From: Platanthera guangdongensis
Taxonomy: Eukaryota > Streptophyta > Magnoliopsida > Asparagales > Orchidaceae
Reading direction: 5' to 3'
NCBI GenBank assembly: GCA_039583875.1
Contig: CM077162.1
Coordinates: 168,101,220 to 168,165,219, forward strand
DNA: 64,000 nucleotides
Of this stretch, positions 34,633 to 45,289 are shown piece after piece. The translations under genes and the position numbers were made by a program. The first letter of the stretch is position 1, and each line of letters opens with the position of its first letter. The notes beneath the pieces were generated by a model. The model was given only the letters and a program-made list of their open reading frames with translations. It ran no database searches and was not told the DNA's origin.

Positions 34633-34640
34633 TATAAATA
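34633..34640 (+). promoter_or_regulatory. TATA-like box 2 in R LTR
   Basis: TATAAATA within AACTATAAATAAGACCC, about 390 bp downstream of the word cluster and 260 bp before the LTR end. Its position suits an LTR promoter. Confidence 0.55.
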
Positions 34641-34949
34641 AGACCCAAGGGCCACCTCAGAAGGCACGCTTTTCAGTATTCCGATCTTTTTGTGCTTTCT
34701 GAGGCGACCTTAGCTTGGCCTTTGGCTAAGGAGGGGAAGTGCTCTAAGATCTTCCGGGTGTGTGGTGGGTCCTCCCGCAGAGCCCTTGGGTCGGTTCCCA
34801 TCTCTCTTGTTGTTGGGTTTGCAGGAGATTAGTAGGTGTGTGATCACCCCTTCCCCATTGGTGAACTCCACAAGGAACCGAGTTTTCGGTTTCAACATTT
34901 GGTGTGGTGAGTGTGGAGAGTGGTCAGCATTGAAAATCTTCGGCAGGCT

Positions 34950-36260
34950 CAATGGTAGGAGGAGAAGGACAAGGCTCAGAGAGGTCCGGCTCGCCACCCC
35001 CCCCCCCTCTGGCTACGGTGTGGATGTTCGAATATTTCAGGAAAGAAGTGATCAACCTCATCAAGTACGCACTCGTCGCACGGGCCGACTGACCGACTCT
35101 AGTAGTCCCAATCTTGCCCGCCCCATATCTGGGTGAGGACGCCCCTAGCAGGCGAGTTGGGAAGGAGGTCTTCAAGGAAGGAAGGGGATGCGAGCTCCCC
35201 GGGCGCATGCTCTTCCCCGGCTCGGCAAGCGGAGGCCGGTTCGGCAACATGGGCATGCAGGATCCTCCGGCTTGCCTAGCAGGGGGAGGCAGCCCCTTTA
35301 GCAAGATGGTCTCTTCCGACCCAGTTCCAGAGGGGTTCAGGGAACCTGAAATGTCTTACTACATCTAGAAGGGAGACCCAGTCTAGCACGTCCAGTGGTT
35401 CGAGTACGTAGTCTCGATCCGACAGATGTCGGATGGGTTCAAGTGCTTACTCTTCACCATCACCCTAAAGGATAAGACGAGGGAGTGGTTTCACCAGCTG
35501 TCAGCTAGCTCCATTTACTACTTCGAGGACATGTTCCACAACCTCCAAGAGGAAGAAGAAGGAGTCGGAGTCCATGTTCCACATCAAGCAGGGAGTGAAC
35601 GGGACCTTGGTGAGCTATTTTGACCGGTTCCATCAGGAGGTCAACCAGGTCCAGGAGATGTCAGGACATAGCCTGATGATGGCTTTCAACCTGGGGCTAC
35701 AACAAGGATTCTTCAGGATGGAGCTGAAGAGAGTGCCCCCCTCTCCTACTAAGAGGTGATGGAGAGGGCGGAGAGAGAAGTTGACAGGGAGGCATCAAAT
35801 CTGGAGTTTGCCCAGAAGTTGGCAAGGTGGGGCACAGAGGATGAGAAGGAGCCAAGGGGTGGTAGAGGATAGGAGGAGAGGAGAGCTAAGTCCCGGCAGA
35901 GGGAGCAGCGACAACTGCAGCAACAGCAGCAGCCTAGGTGGGGCCGTCAGGAGCCGGACCGTCGGCTCGGCCGGAGGCCCGAGTGGCAGGATCAGGTGCC
36001 ACAAATAGGTTACTAGGGAAGGGACAACCGCCAGGGGGGACAGGATTAGTTCCAGCCCCCAAGTTGGAGGTTGGCCCAGAGACCTCCCCTCCCCGATTAG
36101 AATCAGGCTATGGCCATAGCGATGGGAAAGAGGAGGAGAGCAGCTCGGAGGAGGAGGAGGAGAGAAGTCAAGGTGGAGTTGCCCAGCTGCGAATTCCACC
36201 AGGAAGAGGGGCACGCCATAACCACGTGCCCGAAGTTCCTCGAGATAAGAGGAAATAGGG
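34950..36260 (+). pseudogene. gag: Gag of R
   Basis: Pieces in several frames: PFSKMVSSDPVPEGF, MSDGFKCLLFTITLKDKTRE-WFHQL, FHIKQGVNGTLVSYFDRFHQEV and MAFNLGLQQGFFRMEL, then a charged Arg/Gln-rich tail. A zinc-finger-like CEFHQEEGHAITTC is found near 36190-36230. Frameshifts lie near 35560 and 35760, and stops at 35367-35382. The layout matches Tat gag. Confidence 0.8.
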
Positions 36261-36419
36261 AGAAGTCCCAGTAGCAGGGCCTCTAGGAGGTGAGGATCGA
36301 GCAAGTCCTGCTCGGGTGGAGGAGGATCAATGTGAAGATCAAGCAAATGTCAGGACCCGTGGAGGGATCAGAGTGATCCACAGGGGGGATCGAGGCTTCC
36401 AGGGAGGCGATCCTCCACA

Positions 36420-36705
36420 CTATGCACCGCCAGAGCATTGGCTCCACATCCCCGACCCCACCCCCAGAAGAGAAGATCTCCTTCTCAAGGAAAGATATAC
36501 CGGATCTTGAGGATCCCTTCTACAATGCGCTGGTCATCCAGATGGCCATCGAAAATTTCACCGTCTCTAGGATCCTCATTGATAACGGGAGCTCCATCAA
36601 CGTCATCTTTAAGAAGGTGTTCGACGCGATGAAGGTGGAGGCGAAGAGGGTGCTGGCATCAGACGCCCCTTGTTTGGATTCTCGTTGGAGAGAAAGGAGG
36701 TAGAA
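36420..36705 (+). pseudogene. Protease of R
   Basis: ISFSRKDIPDLEDPFYNALV and ILIDNGSSINVIFKKVFDAM: the Tat-type protease with catalytic DNGSS at about 36580-36596. The frame ends at a stop at 36701-36703, after which a Glu/Gly-rich low-complexity stretch (36960-37170) leads to RT. Confidence 0.8.
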
Positions 36706-37179
36706 GGAGGTAGAAGGAGGAGTGGGGCTCCACGTCACTCTGTGGGGGGGTAGTCCTGGAATTGTCGGTTTGTTATCATGGATTCCCCTTATAGCTATAA
36801 CTCCATCTTCGGAAGGACCTTCATTAGCGCCCTCCACTACATCCCCTTGTCATTCCACCAATGCCTGAAGTTTAATGCCAAGGGGATCCAGGTCTGGTTG
36901 TTGGGTGATTCCAAAGTATCAAGGGAGTGCATCGTCACCGTCGTAAACTCTATCTCCTAGCAGGAGGGGGCCGAGGAGATGTGGCGGAGAATGGAGGAGG
37001 CGGAGCAGGAAGCGGGAGGTGGAGAGCTGCACCGAGTTGGAGGAGTCAGGAGGAGCCCGGGAGGAGTCAGCCGAGGTAATGGCCATGGAAGAAGTATTGG
37101 AAGCTGAGGAGGCCGGAGTCCCAGAGGAGGGGGATGCCGAGGAATGGGGGGAGTAGTCCAGGCTGGAGGCTGTAGAGTA

Positions 37180-37903
37180 GATTGAGGAGATGGAGGTTCG
37201 TACTCTTGGTGGCAGGGTGGAGAAGGTCCACATCAGCATGGGGCAGACCCTGGAGGCTCAGGGCAGGATGCTGGCGTGCATCCAAAAGAATGTGTACATC
37301 TTTGCATGGAGCACTGCAAAGATGTCAGGGATTGATGCGAACGTGGCTTGCCATAGCCTCAACCTGGACCCAGGAGCCTGCCCCATCTAGCAGAAGAACA
37401 GATCAACCACGGACAAGCTGGCCGAGCTCATCAGGGAGGAGGTGGCGAAACTCCTCAAAGCCAACTTTATATCCGAAATACAGTACCCCGACTGGGTCTC
37501 CAATGTAGTCATGGTTAAAACAGGAGACGGCTGGTGGCGTATGTGTGTTGATTTTTCTTTTCTTAATAAATCATGCCCTAAGGACTATTATTCCTTGCCT
37601 TGAATTGACGCGCTGATTTACTCAGCCGTCAGTTTTCCTGTAATGAGCTTCTTAGATGCATTTTCAGGTTACCATCTGATCAGGATGCATCCCGAGCATC
37701 AAGGATGTCTCATTCATTATGGTAGATGGATGCTACTTCTACAATATGATGCCCTTTGGGCTGAAGAATGCAGGGGCAATATACCAGAAGATGATGGACA
37801 GGGTCTTCCGAGAACAGAAGGGGAGGAACCTGGACGTGTATATAGACGACCTCATGATCAAGAGTCGGAACGTAGACTCTCACCTCCAAGACCTGGTGGA
37901 AAC
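37180..37903 (+). pseudogene. pol: Reverse transcriptase of R, truncated by C3
   Basis: VYIFAWSTAKMSGID, LIREEVAKLLKANFISEIQY, NVVMVKTGDGWWRMCVDF, CPKDYYSLP, SFLDAFSGYHLIRMHPEHQ, then a frame change near 37715 and MMPFGLKNAGAIYQKMMDRV. The catalytic YIDD at 37839-37850 is intact. Stops occur at 37388 and 37600. The gene ends HLQDLVE at the C3 insertion point. Confidence 0.9.
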
Positions 37904-38607
37904 TGAAGTTATTAGTTGTCTTACCAAAATCACCTAGAGGGGGGTGAATAGGTGAGTTAAGTGCTATTTGTGGAATAAAACATTTAGCGATCTATGCACA
38001 AAAAATTACAACTAAGCAATTACAGAGGACACAAAGATTTATAGTGGTTCCCCAACCTTGGGTACATCCACTTTCCACTCACTGATCTAGCAAAGCACTA
38101 GGCTCGGCTACTCCACTATTCTCGGATTGAAACCAATCCTACGCCTCGGAACAACGTTCCTACAACTCGATCCACAAAATTGATCTACACTCGGAAGATG
38201 ACAACTTCCTACAACTCGGAGAACAATGCTCCTACACTCAGAGAATAATCTCCTACAAGAATAAATTGAAATAAGAAATACAAACAGCTTATTTTCTTAG
38301 ATCTGGAAAATTCTGCCTAGGTCTTCCTTCTTGAACTTTGCGGCACGGTCAGAGAATTTTGAAGAAGAAAGGACAGGATCCTTGATCTGAAAATTTCTTG
38401 ACTCACAAGATCAAAGAGAATATGTAGAGGTTGAAGAACAATCTTGATCTGCAGGTCGACTGGTCTGAATCTTCTTGAACGAAAGCCCTTGACGATTTGC
38501 ACGGTGAGCGGCGATGGCTTCCATTTAGGAAAGAGAAAAACAGATTTAGAATTCTTAGAATAATTCTTTTTACACACTTCTTAGGGTTAGTCGGAATGAC
38601 AAGACCT

Positions 38608-38614
38608 TATATAA
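38608..38614 (-). promoter_or_regulatory. TATA box of C3 LTR
   Basis: TATATAA within ATTATATAAGG on the minus strand, about 120 bp downstream of the ACTCGAGT array. Confidence 0.6.
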
Positions 38615-38734
38615 TATCTCCTTAATAGTTATAATTATCATTAATGATGGCCACGTGGACCAATCATGTCAAGTCATTTGAAAATCGCGTCTGTTAGGAC
38701 TTAGCGAAATTTTCTGGAAAAATGACTGAATTAC

Positions 38735-39305
38735 TCGAGTGAAAGAAGAACTACTCGAGTACTAAGATGAGTTATCGAGAAGATAATATCAGACTACTCG
38801 CGAAGAAGCTCTTCAGGAAATTTCATAACAGAATCATAATCACTCAAGTGGAATGAGGGTTACTCGAGTACTAGAAATGTTAATCGAGAAGTGGAAGTGA
38901 ACTTCTCGAGAAGAAGACTTAGCAAAAATTCAGGGAGAAAAAACTGATTACTCGAGTATTGGAACTAGACATCTCGAGAGGTATACATGCTTCTCGAGTA
39001 TAGGAACGACACTACTCGAGTGCGGTAAACACTTCACGAGTATTATCCTACTATTACTCGAGTCAAAGAGTTCATCTACTCGAGTGGAGAACTTGACTAC
39101 TCGAGTATAATACTTAGAAAATTTCTGAGAGGGAAAATCTGTCAACTCGAGAAAAAGAAGAAGTCTACTCGAGTAATGGACTTGGCCTCTCGAGAACAGA
39201 TTCAAGTTTCTCGAGAACCATTTCCTTTACTCTAAATCCAAACTAGACTTACTCGAGTAGATCTAAAGATTCAACTCGAGTACTAGAATTCTACTCGAGT
39301 GAAAC
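38735..39305 (-). repeat. U3 array of ACTCGAGT words in C3 LTR
   Basis: About twenty copies of ACTCGAGT, CTCGAGAA and one-base variants in 570 bp, at irregular spacing of 20-40 bp. ACTCGAGT is a perfect palindrome. Confidence 0.9.
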
Positions 39306-39629
39306 ACTTAGAAAAATTTGTTTTATGAAGATTTTCCTTCCTTCAATGGAATCATCAACATGTCTTTCTCCAACAATCCTAGTGCTTGAAAAATTAAGTG
39401 TATCCCAACAGAGAGGCTACACATGAGTCAACACCATGGATCACACAATGAGGGATTATATTGTATGGTCCTGTGTTTGGTGACCCATTGTAGACTGACA
39501 TTGGTCTAAACTTGGCAATTAAGTCCTGCAAACACATAACTCAAACAATAAATCAAATACAACTTAATTCATCTTAGTTCAAGGGTCACTTCATACAAAT
39601 CAAGGTTACTGTGGATACAATACCCAACA

Positions 39630-39645
39630 ATCTCCCCCTATTTGT
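39630..39645 (-). other. Polypurine tract of C3
   Basis: The minus-strand sequence ends AATAGGGGGAGAT before the LTR start TGTTGGGTAT, the same tract as in C2 and C4. Confidence 0.85.
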
Positions 39646-39837
39646 AGAAGTCAGAACCCTCTACACTAAGGTGAACTATATAAACAAATAAAGAACTAGA
39701 TATAAAAGAGAGAAACACAGGAGCATGCACAAAGGTTCAAAACAAAGAGTAGATTATAAAATTAAGGATTTATATAAATAGAATTGTCCAAAATTCATTT
39801 CTACACAATTCCAATCCACACTCTTAGAACTGTCTTC
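39646..39837 (-). other. C3 3' untranslated region
   Basis: AT-rich sequence between the ORF3 stop and the polypurine tract, with no frame or repeat of note. Confidence 0.6.
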
Positions 39838-39902
39838 ATTCTTTAGCTTGATGTTGCTGTTGCTGTCTGTCCTTCTTTTTTTGTTGCCTTCTATGATAGT
39901 TG
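39838..39902 (-). pseudogene. C-terminal tail of C3 ORF3, cut off by C5
   Basis: Minus-strand frame continues YHRRQQKKKDRQQQQHQAKE to a stop at 39838-39840. If C5 and one AGTTG copy are removed, it follows directly on KPPKYYPKTYN at 46910. This is a basic, Gln-rich tail, as in C2 ORF3. Confidence 0.7.
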
Positions 39903-40804
39903 TGTTGAAATTTGTGAAGTGGAAGTGGTTGATGGGACAGGCCGGGCGGCCTGGGCGGACAGCATTGGCGGACTTGGCGGACTGTGATGTGCGGCCTGGT
40001 GGAAAGTCTAGTGAAAGCCGGCTGTCTTCTGAGCGGGTTGTTTGCATGGAGTCCACGGACTGTGCGGCCTGGTATCTGCGGATAGAGTGGCTTGCGGACT
40101 GGTGTATTGCTCAGTGGCTGTGGTGCAAGCTTGTGCTGTTAGGCGGTTTGGCTCATGTCCGCGGGAATCTTGCGGACTGATGTGTCCGCGGTGTGGGCTG
40201 TTGCGGACTGAGCTTGGAGCTTGGCTGAGGCCTTGTCGAGCTCTGGTGGTACAGCAGGTGCTTTGCTGTGGAGGTCATTAGCGGCCTGGTTTTGGATTCC
40301 GGGAGATGGTTGCTGCGTTGGACAGGAGTGCGAGGAGCTCGCGGACTGTTGGCGGTCTGTGCTTTGGTGTTTGGCGGACGGGAGTTTGTGTCCACCATGC
40401 TCGCATTGGCCTTTGATGGTTTTGGACTTGGTCACACTTTGTGCCAATACCATGGTGTCCGCGGTATCCGCCAAGTCCGCTGTGACCGGGCGGACTGTTG
40501 CTATCTGCCTTTGGTCGTGGACTTGTGGCGGATTGAGGTGTGAGTCTTGCAGACTGCCTCGGGTTGGTGCGGACTACCATTGAAGGGTGTTTGCTGTCCT
40601 GCAGTGATTGGAGCTTTGCGGGCTGATGCCTTGTCCGCATAGCTTGGGCGGACTGGAGAGGGTTCGCCAATGTTGCCTTGATCCTGGCGGTTTTCCTTGG
40701 TATCCGGCTAAGTCCTTGCAGACTCAGCGGACGGTGTTTTGCTATCGCGCGGGATGGGGCGGTGTCTCTATCTCTAGGGCGGTGAACACACTCCTCACCT
40801 CGCC

Positions 40805-40812
40805 TATAAATA
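40805..40812 (+). promoter_or_regulatory. TATA box of C5 5' LTR
   Basis: TATAAATA in CGCCTATAAATAGGACCCC, a strong plant TATA context. The matching box in the right LTR is at 46195-46202. Confidence 0.8.
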
Positions 40813-41367
40813 GGACCCCACTGGCAGGTCTATAGTAACTTGAGTGAACAGTAAGTTGGGTTGTGCAAGGAGCTGCGGTCTCAGTTTGTCTGTCCGCGCG
40901 GATTGTTTCAGTGCTGACGTTTGCTGTGTGCAGGTTGCGCGGTTTGCTTCAAGGAGCCAGGAGTTTGGCTGTGACTTCGGTCAAGTACTTGAAAGTGTGC
41001 GGTCTCTGCGGATTCAGCAGGAGGTCGCTCTGCGGCTTGTTAGCTCTGTTTCATCTTTGCCAGCTTCAATAACCTGTCCGCCGGCTTCAGGCGGGTAGGG
41101 GGTGTTCCTCAGTTCAGCCTCAGCAGGAGACGAATAACGGTGTGTCTGCGCGGCCTCGCGGCTTCGGCGGACTCCGTGACTATTCGGCGGATTGCAGCTA
41201 AGTTCGGGCGATCTCAGCGGACCCGGCGACCTCGGCGACCTCGGCGGTCTCGGCGGACTCCGGTGTTGTCCGCCCGACTTGGATTTTTTGGTGCTTTCTG
41301 TTTACAGCTGTTATACTAGCGAAATCATGTCTCACTATGTATGCCTCGTATTGTAAAGACGTGAATG

Positions 41368-41373
41368 AATAAA
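41368..41373 (+). terminator. Polyadenylation signal in C5 5' LTR
   Basis: AATAAA in GAATGAATAAAATACATG, downstream of the TATA box. The same signal at 46756-46761 in the 3' LTR would serve the genomic transcript. Confidence 0.6.
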
Positions 41374-41516
41374 ATACATGCTTGTGCTTCCATTGTTTGT
41401 TGGGATTAAACCTTATTCCTTGGTTTTTCGCTGGTTCAACGTGAGAACTGGGTAGTTCCGAAGATATTAATTTGACGTTTGGGCTATCTTGCTGACCACG
41501 TTGAGAAAATTTAACA

Positions 41517-41529
41517 TGGTATCAGAGGG
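41517..41529 (+). other. Primer-binding site of C5
   Basis: TGGTATCAGAGGG directly abuts the LTR end ...AACA. It is complementary to initiator-Met tRNA. Confidence 0.95.
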
Positions 41530-41639
41530 AGGTTCAGTTGCGTGAGCGGAAGTCAACCAACATTATTACTCAGTGATTGAGTGGTGTTCAACCTGTGTTG
41601 TTGCTCTGAGCTTCTGAAAGGGTACCAACAGGTGTTGCA

Positions 41640-43592
41640 ATGGAAGGGAGTTCTGCAAGAGGTCTGGGCATTGAACTTTTAACGCCGACTAACTTCAAGA
41701 AGTGGAAGTCGTGCATGAAGAGTTATCTTCTTGGCGAGGAGCTATGGGAAGTCGTTGGTGGTGACGACAGACATGAAGTGACTGCTGCGTTCGGTACTGC
41801 TGAGCAGGTTAGGCTCTGGAGAAGAACAAATGCTAAGGTGGAGTTCATTCTGAAGAGAGCTGTGTCTTCGGAACTGTTTGATCACATCGTTGGGTGTGAG
41901 TCGGCTGCTGATATTTGGACAACCATTGATGAATTGTTCAATAGGAAGAATGTGGTGCGGCTTCAGTTCTACCGGTGTCATCAGCGAGGGCACTTCAAGC
42001 AGGACTACAAGGTCAAACTACAGCCTGGGCATGCTGCGGGAAAGGAGGAAGCTTGCTCGAGAAGTGAAGAAGCAGAATGGGGCGGAGCTTTTATGACGGG
42101 CACTTGTGTCCGGGCCTTATCTGCTGAGGACTTCAACGACGAGTGGATCGTGGACTCCAGGTGTGGTCATGACCTCACCGAAGACAGGTCAAAGTTCATC
42201 TCCATGCAGGCGTACTCAGGTAATGAATCTATTATCACTGCTGATAATACTGTTTATGCAGTAGAGAAAGAGGGGGTCGTGTCTTTGGGTAGTGATCAGG
42301 GGCCACTCACGTTAAGGAGTGTGTATCACGTGCCGAGCATGAAGAAGAACCTCTTCTCGGTGACTAATGCGGTGGACGCTGGGTATCACGTTCTGTTTGG
42401 GCCAACAGACGTGAGGTTCCATCGTAACGTATCAGCGGTTAAGGCTGATGTTGCTCATGTTGGGAGGAGGGTGAAGAACTTGTTTGTTCTTTCCACCAGT
42501 GCTTATGTTGATAGAATGAGAGCCAATGATAGTGCTGCTATCTGGCATGCAAGGCTGGGGCATGTTGGCATGGACAAGCTGAAGGCGATGGCTAGTAGAA
42601 GTTTGGTGAGGGGGTTGCCGAAGTTGTCCTCCTTTGGTGATGGGCATGTTTGTGCGGGCTGTCAATACGGTAAGGCACATCGCCTTCCGTTTGATAAATC
42701 ACAAACAAGGAGCAAGAAACCATTGGAGTGCATTCATGGCGACCTGATAGGACCGACGGTTACTTCCAGCCTTGGTGGAAGCAGATATATGCTTGTCTTG
42801 GTTGATGACTACTCAAGGTATACTTGGGTGTACTTCTTAAAGGAGAAGTCGGAAGCCTTCCGTTTGTTTGTGGAGTTCAAGGAGTTGGTAGAATGCCGGC
42901 TTGGCTTGGGGATTAAGAAGCTTAGAACTGATAACGGGGGTGAGTTTGTCTCCTCCGAGTTTTCTAACTTCTGCAGGAAGCACGGGATCCAACGAGAGCT
43001 TACTTGTGCTCACACTCCGCAACAAAATGGGGTAGCGGAGCGGAAGATCCGTCATCTGACGGAGACCTGCAAATGCTGTCTTCATACGAAAGATATCCCA
43101 AGGTCCTTTTGGGTGGAGGGGATGTCTTGTGCGGCTTATTTTATCAACCGGATGCCACTCAGCCCTATCAACATGAAGACTCCTAATGAGCTGTTGCTGA
43201 AGGAGAAGTCGAGTGTGGGACACCTTAGGGTGTTCGGTTCAACTTGCTACGTACATGTCCCGGATGCTTCACGGACAAAGCTGGATGCGAAGGCAAGGAA
43301 ACTTGTCTTTGTTGGCTACGATGAGCGGAAGAAGGGATGGAAATGCATGGAACCTGTGACGAAGAAGTTCGTGGTATCAAGAGACATTGTCTTTGACGAG
43401 CTGACGTCATATGGAGGTGGCTCGGTGCAGCTAACCGGAAGTAGCAAGGTTGATGAAGCACCGGTGGTGGCTGCTGAAGGCTTGGAAGAGGAGCTTGTTG
43501 TTTTACTAGTAGCTCCTGTTGCTTCGAACTCCGAGGCTGAGCCTTCTAGCTCAGGAGGCAGGGGAGCACTGCTCAATGCTTGCCCCAGGTAG
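41640..43592 (+). pseudogene. gag-pol: Gag (deleted) - protease - integrase of C5
   Basis: Gag starts MEGSSARGLGIELL, with LTPTNFKKWKSCMKSYLL and DIWTTIDELFNRKNVVRLQF. It then jumps directly to a zinc-knuckle remnant YRCHQRGHFKQD, so most of the capsid region is deleted in frame. The knuckle has lost its first and last Cys. Protease reads IVDSRCGHDLT where relatives have DSGCGHHLT, so the catalytic DSG is DSR. The integrase looks whole: HARLGHVGM ... CAGCQYGK, HGDLIGP, RTDNGGEF and QNGVAERK. The frame ends at TAG 43590-43592 just after the integrase C-terminal region; RT continues in another frame. Confidence 0.9.
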
Positions 43593-45289
43593 GAGTGGAG
43601 CCCGAAGAAGCAACGGAAGCAGTGAGCAAGGAGCCGACCATTCGGAGATCGAAGAGGGTGGTTAAGCCACCGGCTCGGTACTGTGATGGGAATGCAGTGA
43701 GCTTTGTCTCCTGCTTCTTTGAAGGTCCTCTGGATGAGCGAGAGCCTGCAAACTTCAACGAGGCCACTGGAGTGAAGGAGTGGGAAGGTGCCATGAAAGA
43801 AGAGATTGATGCTCTGAAGAAAAATAAAACCTGGGACCTTGTGCCCAAGGTTGATGGCATTACTATGGTTACTTGCAAGTGGGTGTACAAGTTGAAGAAG
43901 AAGGCTGATGGGAGCATTGATCGGTTCAAGGCTCGCCTGGTCGCTAGAGGATTCTCACAGCAGTATGGAGAAGACTATGAGGAGACATTCAGTCCAGTTG
44001 CGAAGATGACTTCAGTAAGAGTGCTGATCGCCTTGGCTGCTAGCAAGGGATGGAGGTTGTGGCAACTCGATGTGAAGAATGCCTTTCTTTACGGAGAGAT
44101 TGATAAGGACATCTTCATGGATCAACCGCTTGGTTTTGTCTCTGAAAAGCATCCGGACTATGTCTGCAAACTCAGGAATGCTCTCTATGGGTTGAAGCAA
44201 GCCCGTAGAGCGTGGTATGGGATGATTTCAGAGTACTTGCAATTCTGTGGATACCTTGCTTCTAACTCGGATTCAAGCTTGTTCGTCAAGAGGAATGGAG
44301 AGCTACGAGTCTTGGTCCTGCTGTATGTGGATGACATGATCATCACAGGGAATTTGGAGAGGGAAGTAGCATGGCTCAGGGCTGAGCTTGCTATACGCTT
44401 CGAGATGAAAGACTTGGGAGAGTTGCATGACTTTCTCGGTCTGGAAGTGGAGAGGAAGGAGTGCGGGATTCTCATTAGCCAGAAAGGGTATGCTGATTGC
44501 ATTGTGAATCGGTTCGGCATGGGCGTAGGGAAGAAGTGCTCTACTCCACTGGAACCTGGGCAGAAGCTTCGACGAGGTGAGGGGAGGGTTCTTCTTGATC
44601 CCTTGGTGTTCAGGGCTCTTGTTGGGAGCTTGATTTACCTGACGATTACAAGGCCAGACATTGCTTATGCTGTTGGCCGTGTAAGTCGGTATATGGATGA
44701 ACCAAGGCAATCTCATCTAGTGGCGGCGAAGGGTATTCTGAAGTATGTCAAGGTGACTTCTGACATGGGACTCCTCTATGGAAGGGACTCGGAGTTTGCG
44801 TTGCTCGGGTACACGGATGCTGACTATTGTGGTGATTTGGATGATCGGAGGTCTACTTCAGGTTATGTGTTCACTTGCGGTTCAGCTAGCATCTCGTGGT
44901 GTAGCAAGAAGCAGGACTCGGTGTCGGTTTCAACCACGAAGGCGGAGTATAAGGCTTCGGCCTTGGCTGCTCGGGAAGCCGTTTGGTTGAGGAGGCTTAT
45001 AGAGGATGTTCATGAAGAAGTGCAAGGGCCTACTTTACTCCGGGGTGACAATGAGAGTGCTCTCAAACTGGTTAACATTCCAGTGTGTCACGCCCGGACC
45101 AAGCATATAGAGATTGATCACAATTTCATCAGGGAGAAGGTGTTGGAAGGATCTCTGCTGGTCGGGCATGTTCGGAGTGAAGATAATCTTGCTGACATCT
45201 TCACGAAGCCACTGTCGAAGGGGCCCGTTGAACGCTTGCGCATCTTGCTGGGCTTGGTCACCACTTCCCACTTCAAGGGGGAGTGTTGA
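43580..45289 (+). pseudogene. pol: Reverse transcriptase - RNase H of C5
   Basis: The frame overlaps the end of the gag-integrase frame, so a small frameshift separates them. RT motifs: KTWDLVPK, CKWVYKLKKKADGSIDRFKA, VARGFSQQYGEDYEETFSPV, WQLDVKNAFLYGEI and the catalytic YVDD (44324-44335) in LYVDDMIITG, then GELHDFLGLEV and SLIYLTITRPDIAYAV. RNase H: GYTDADYCGDLDDRRSTSGY and STTKAEYKAS. The last normally reads STTEAEY, so a catalytic Glu is Lys. It ends DIFTKPL before the polypurine tract. Confidence 0.9.
45270..45283 (+). other. Polypurine tract of C5
   Basis: CTTCAAGGGGGAG directly before the 3' LTR start TGTTGAAATT at 45284. It overlaps the last codons of pol. Confidence 0.85.

Larger units (their letters stand above)
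33009..34897 (+). repeat. 5' LTR of R
   Basis: It starts TGTTGAAGC and ends TTTCAACA (near-perfect 7-8 bp inverted termini), 1889 bp. Inside are a C19 run (33081-33099), a C15 run (34099-34113), two TATAAATA boxes and a TCGTCGAGCAGAG word cluster (34125-34245). No second copy is present to confirm the ends. Confidence 0.75.
33009..37903 (+). mobile_element. Element R: Tat-like Ty3/gypsy element, 5' part
   Basis: Plus-strand order: 5' LTR, gag, protease and RT up to 37903, where C3 inserted. The remaining RT, RNase H, integrase and 3' LTR are not in the window. Protein motifs (KTREWFHQLSASSIYYFEDMF in gag, LIDNGSS protease, YIDDLMIKS in RT) are of the Tat/Retand group. It inserted in the G2 protease. 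Confidence 0.85.
37904..39629 (-). repeat. 3' LTR of C3
   Basis: Plus-strand ends TGAAGTTATT and ATACCCAACA, 1726 bp. It shares CACCTAGAGGGGGGTGAATA and TATAGTGGTTCCCC...TTGGGTACATCCACT with C2 and C4. The minus-strand order from the right is U3 array of ACTCGAGT (39305-38735), then a TATATAA box (38608-38614), then R/U5. Confidence 0.85.
39903..41516 (+). repeat. 5' LTR of C5
   Basis: TGTTGAAATTTG ... AATTTAACA, 1614 bp. Rich in GCGGACT/AGTCCGC words in both orientations, both before and after the TATA box (40805-40812). AATAAA is at 41368-41373. The several 60-130 codon frames in it are GC-rich chance frames. Confidence 0.95.

Noticed and set aside
39848..41098. Several 60-130 codon frames in the C5 LTRs (repeated at 45379-46460)
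   Set aside because: GC-rich LTR with few stops; frames differ between the two LTR copies at conserved positions and lack motifs.
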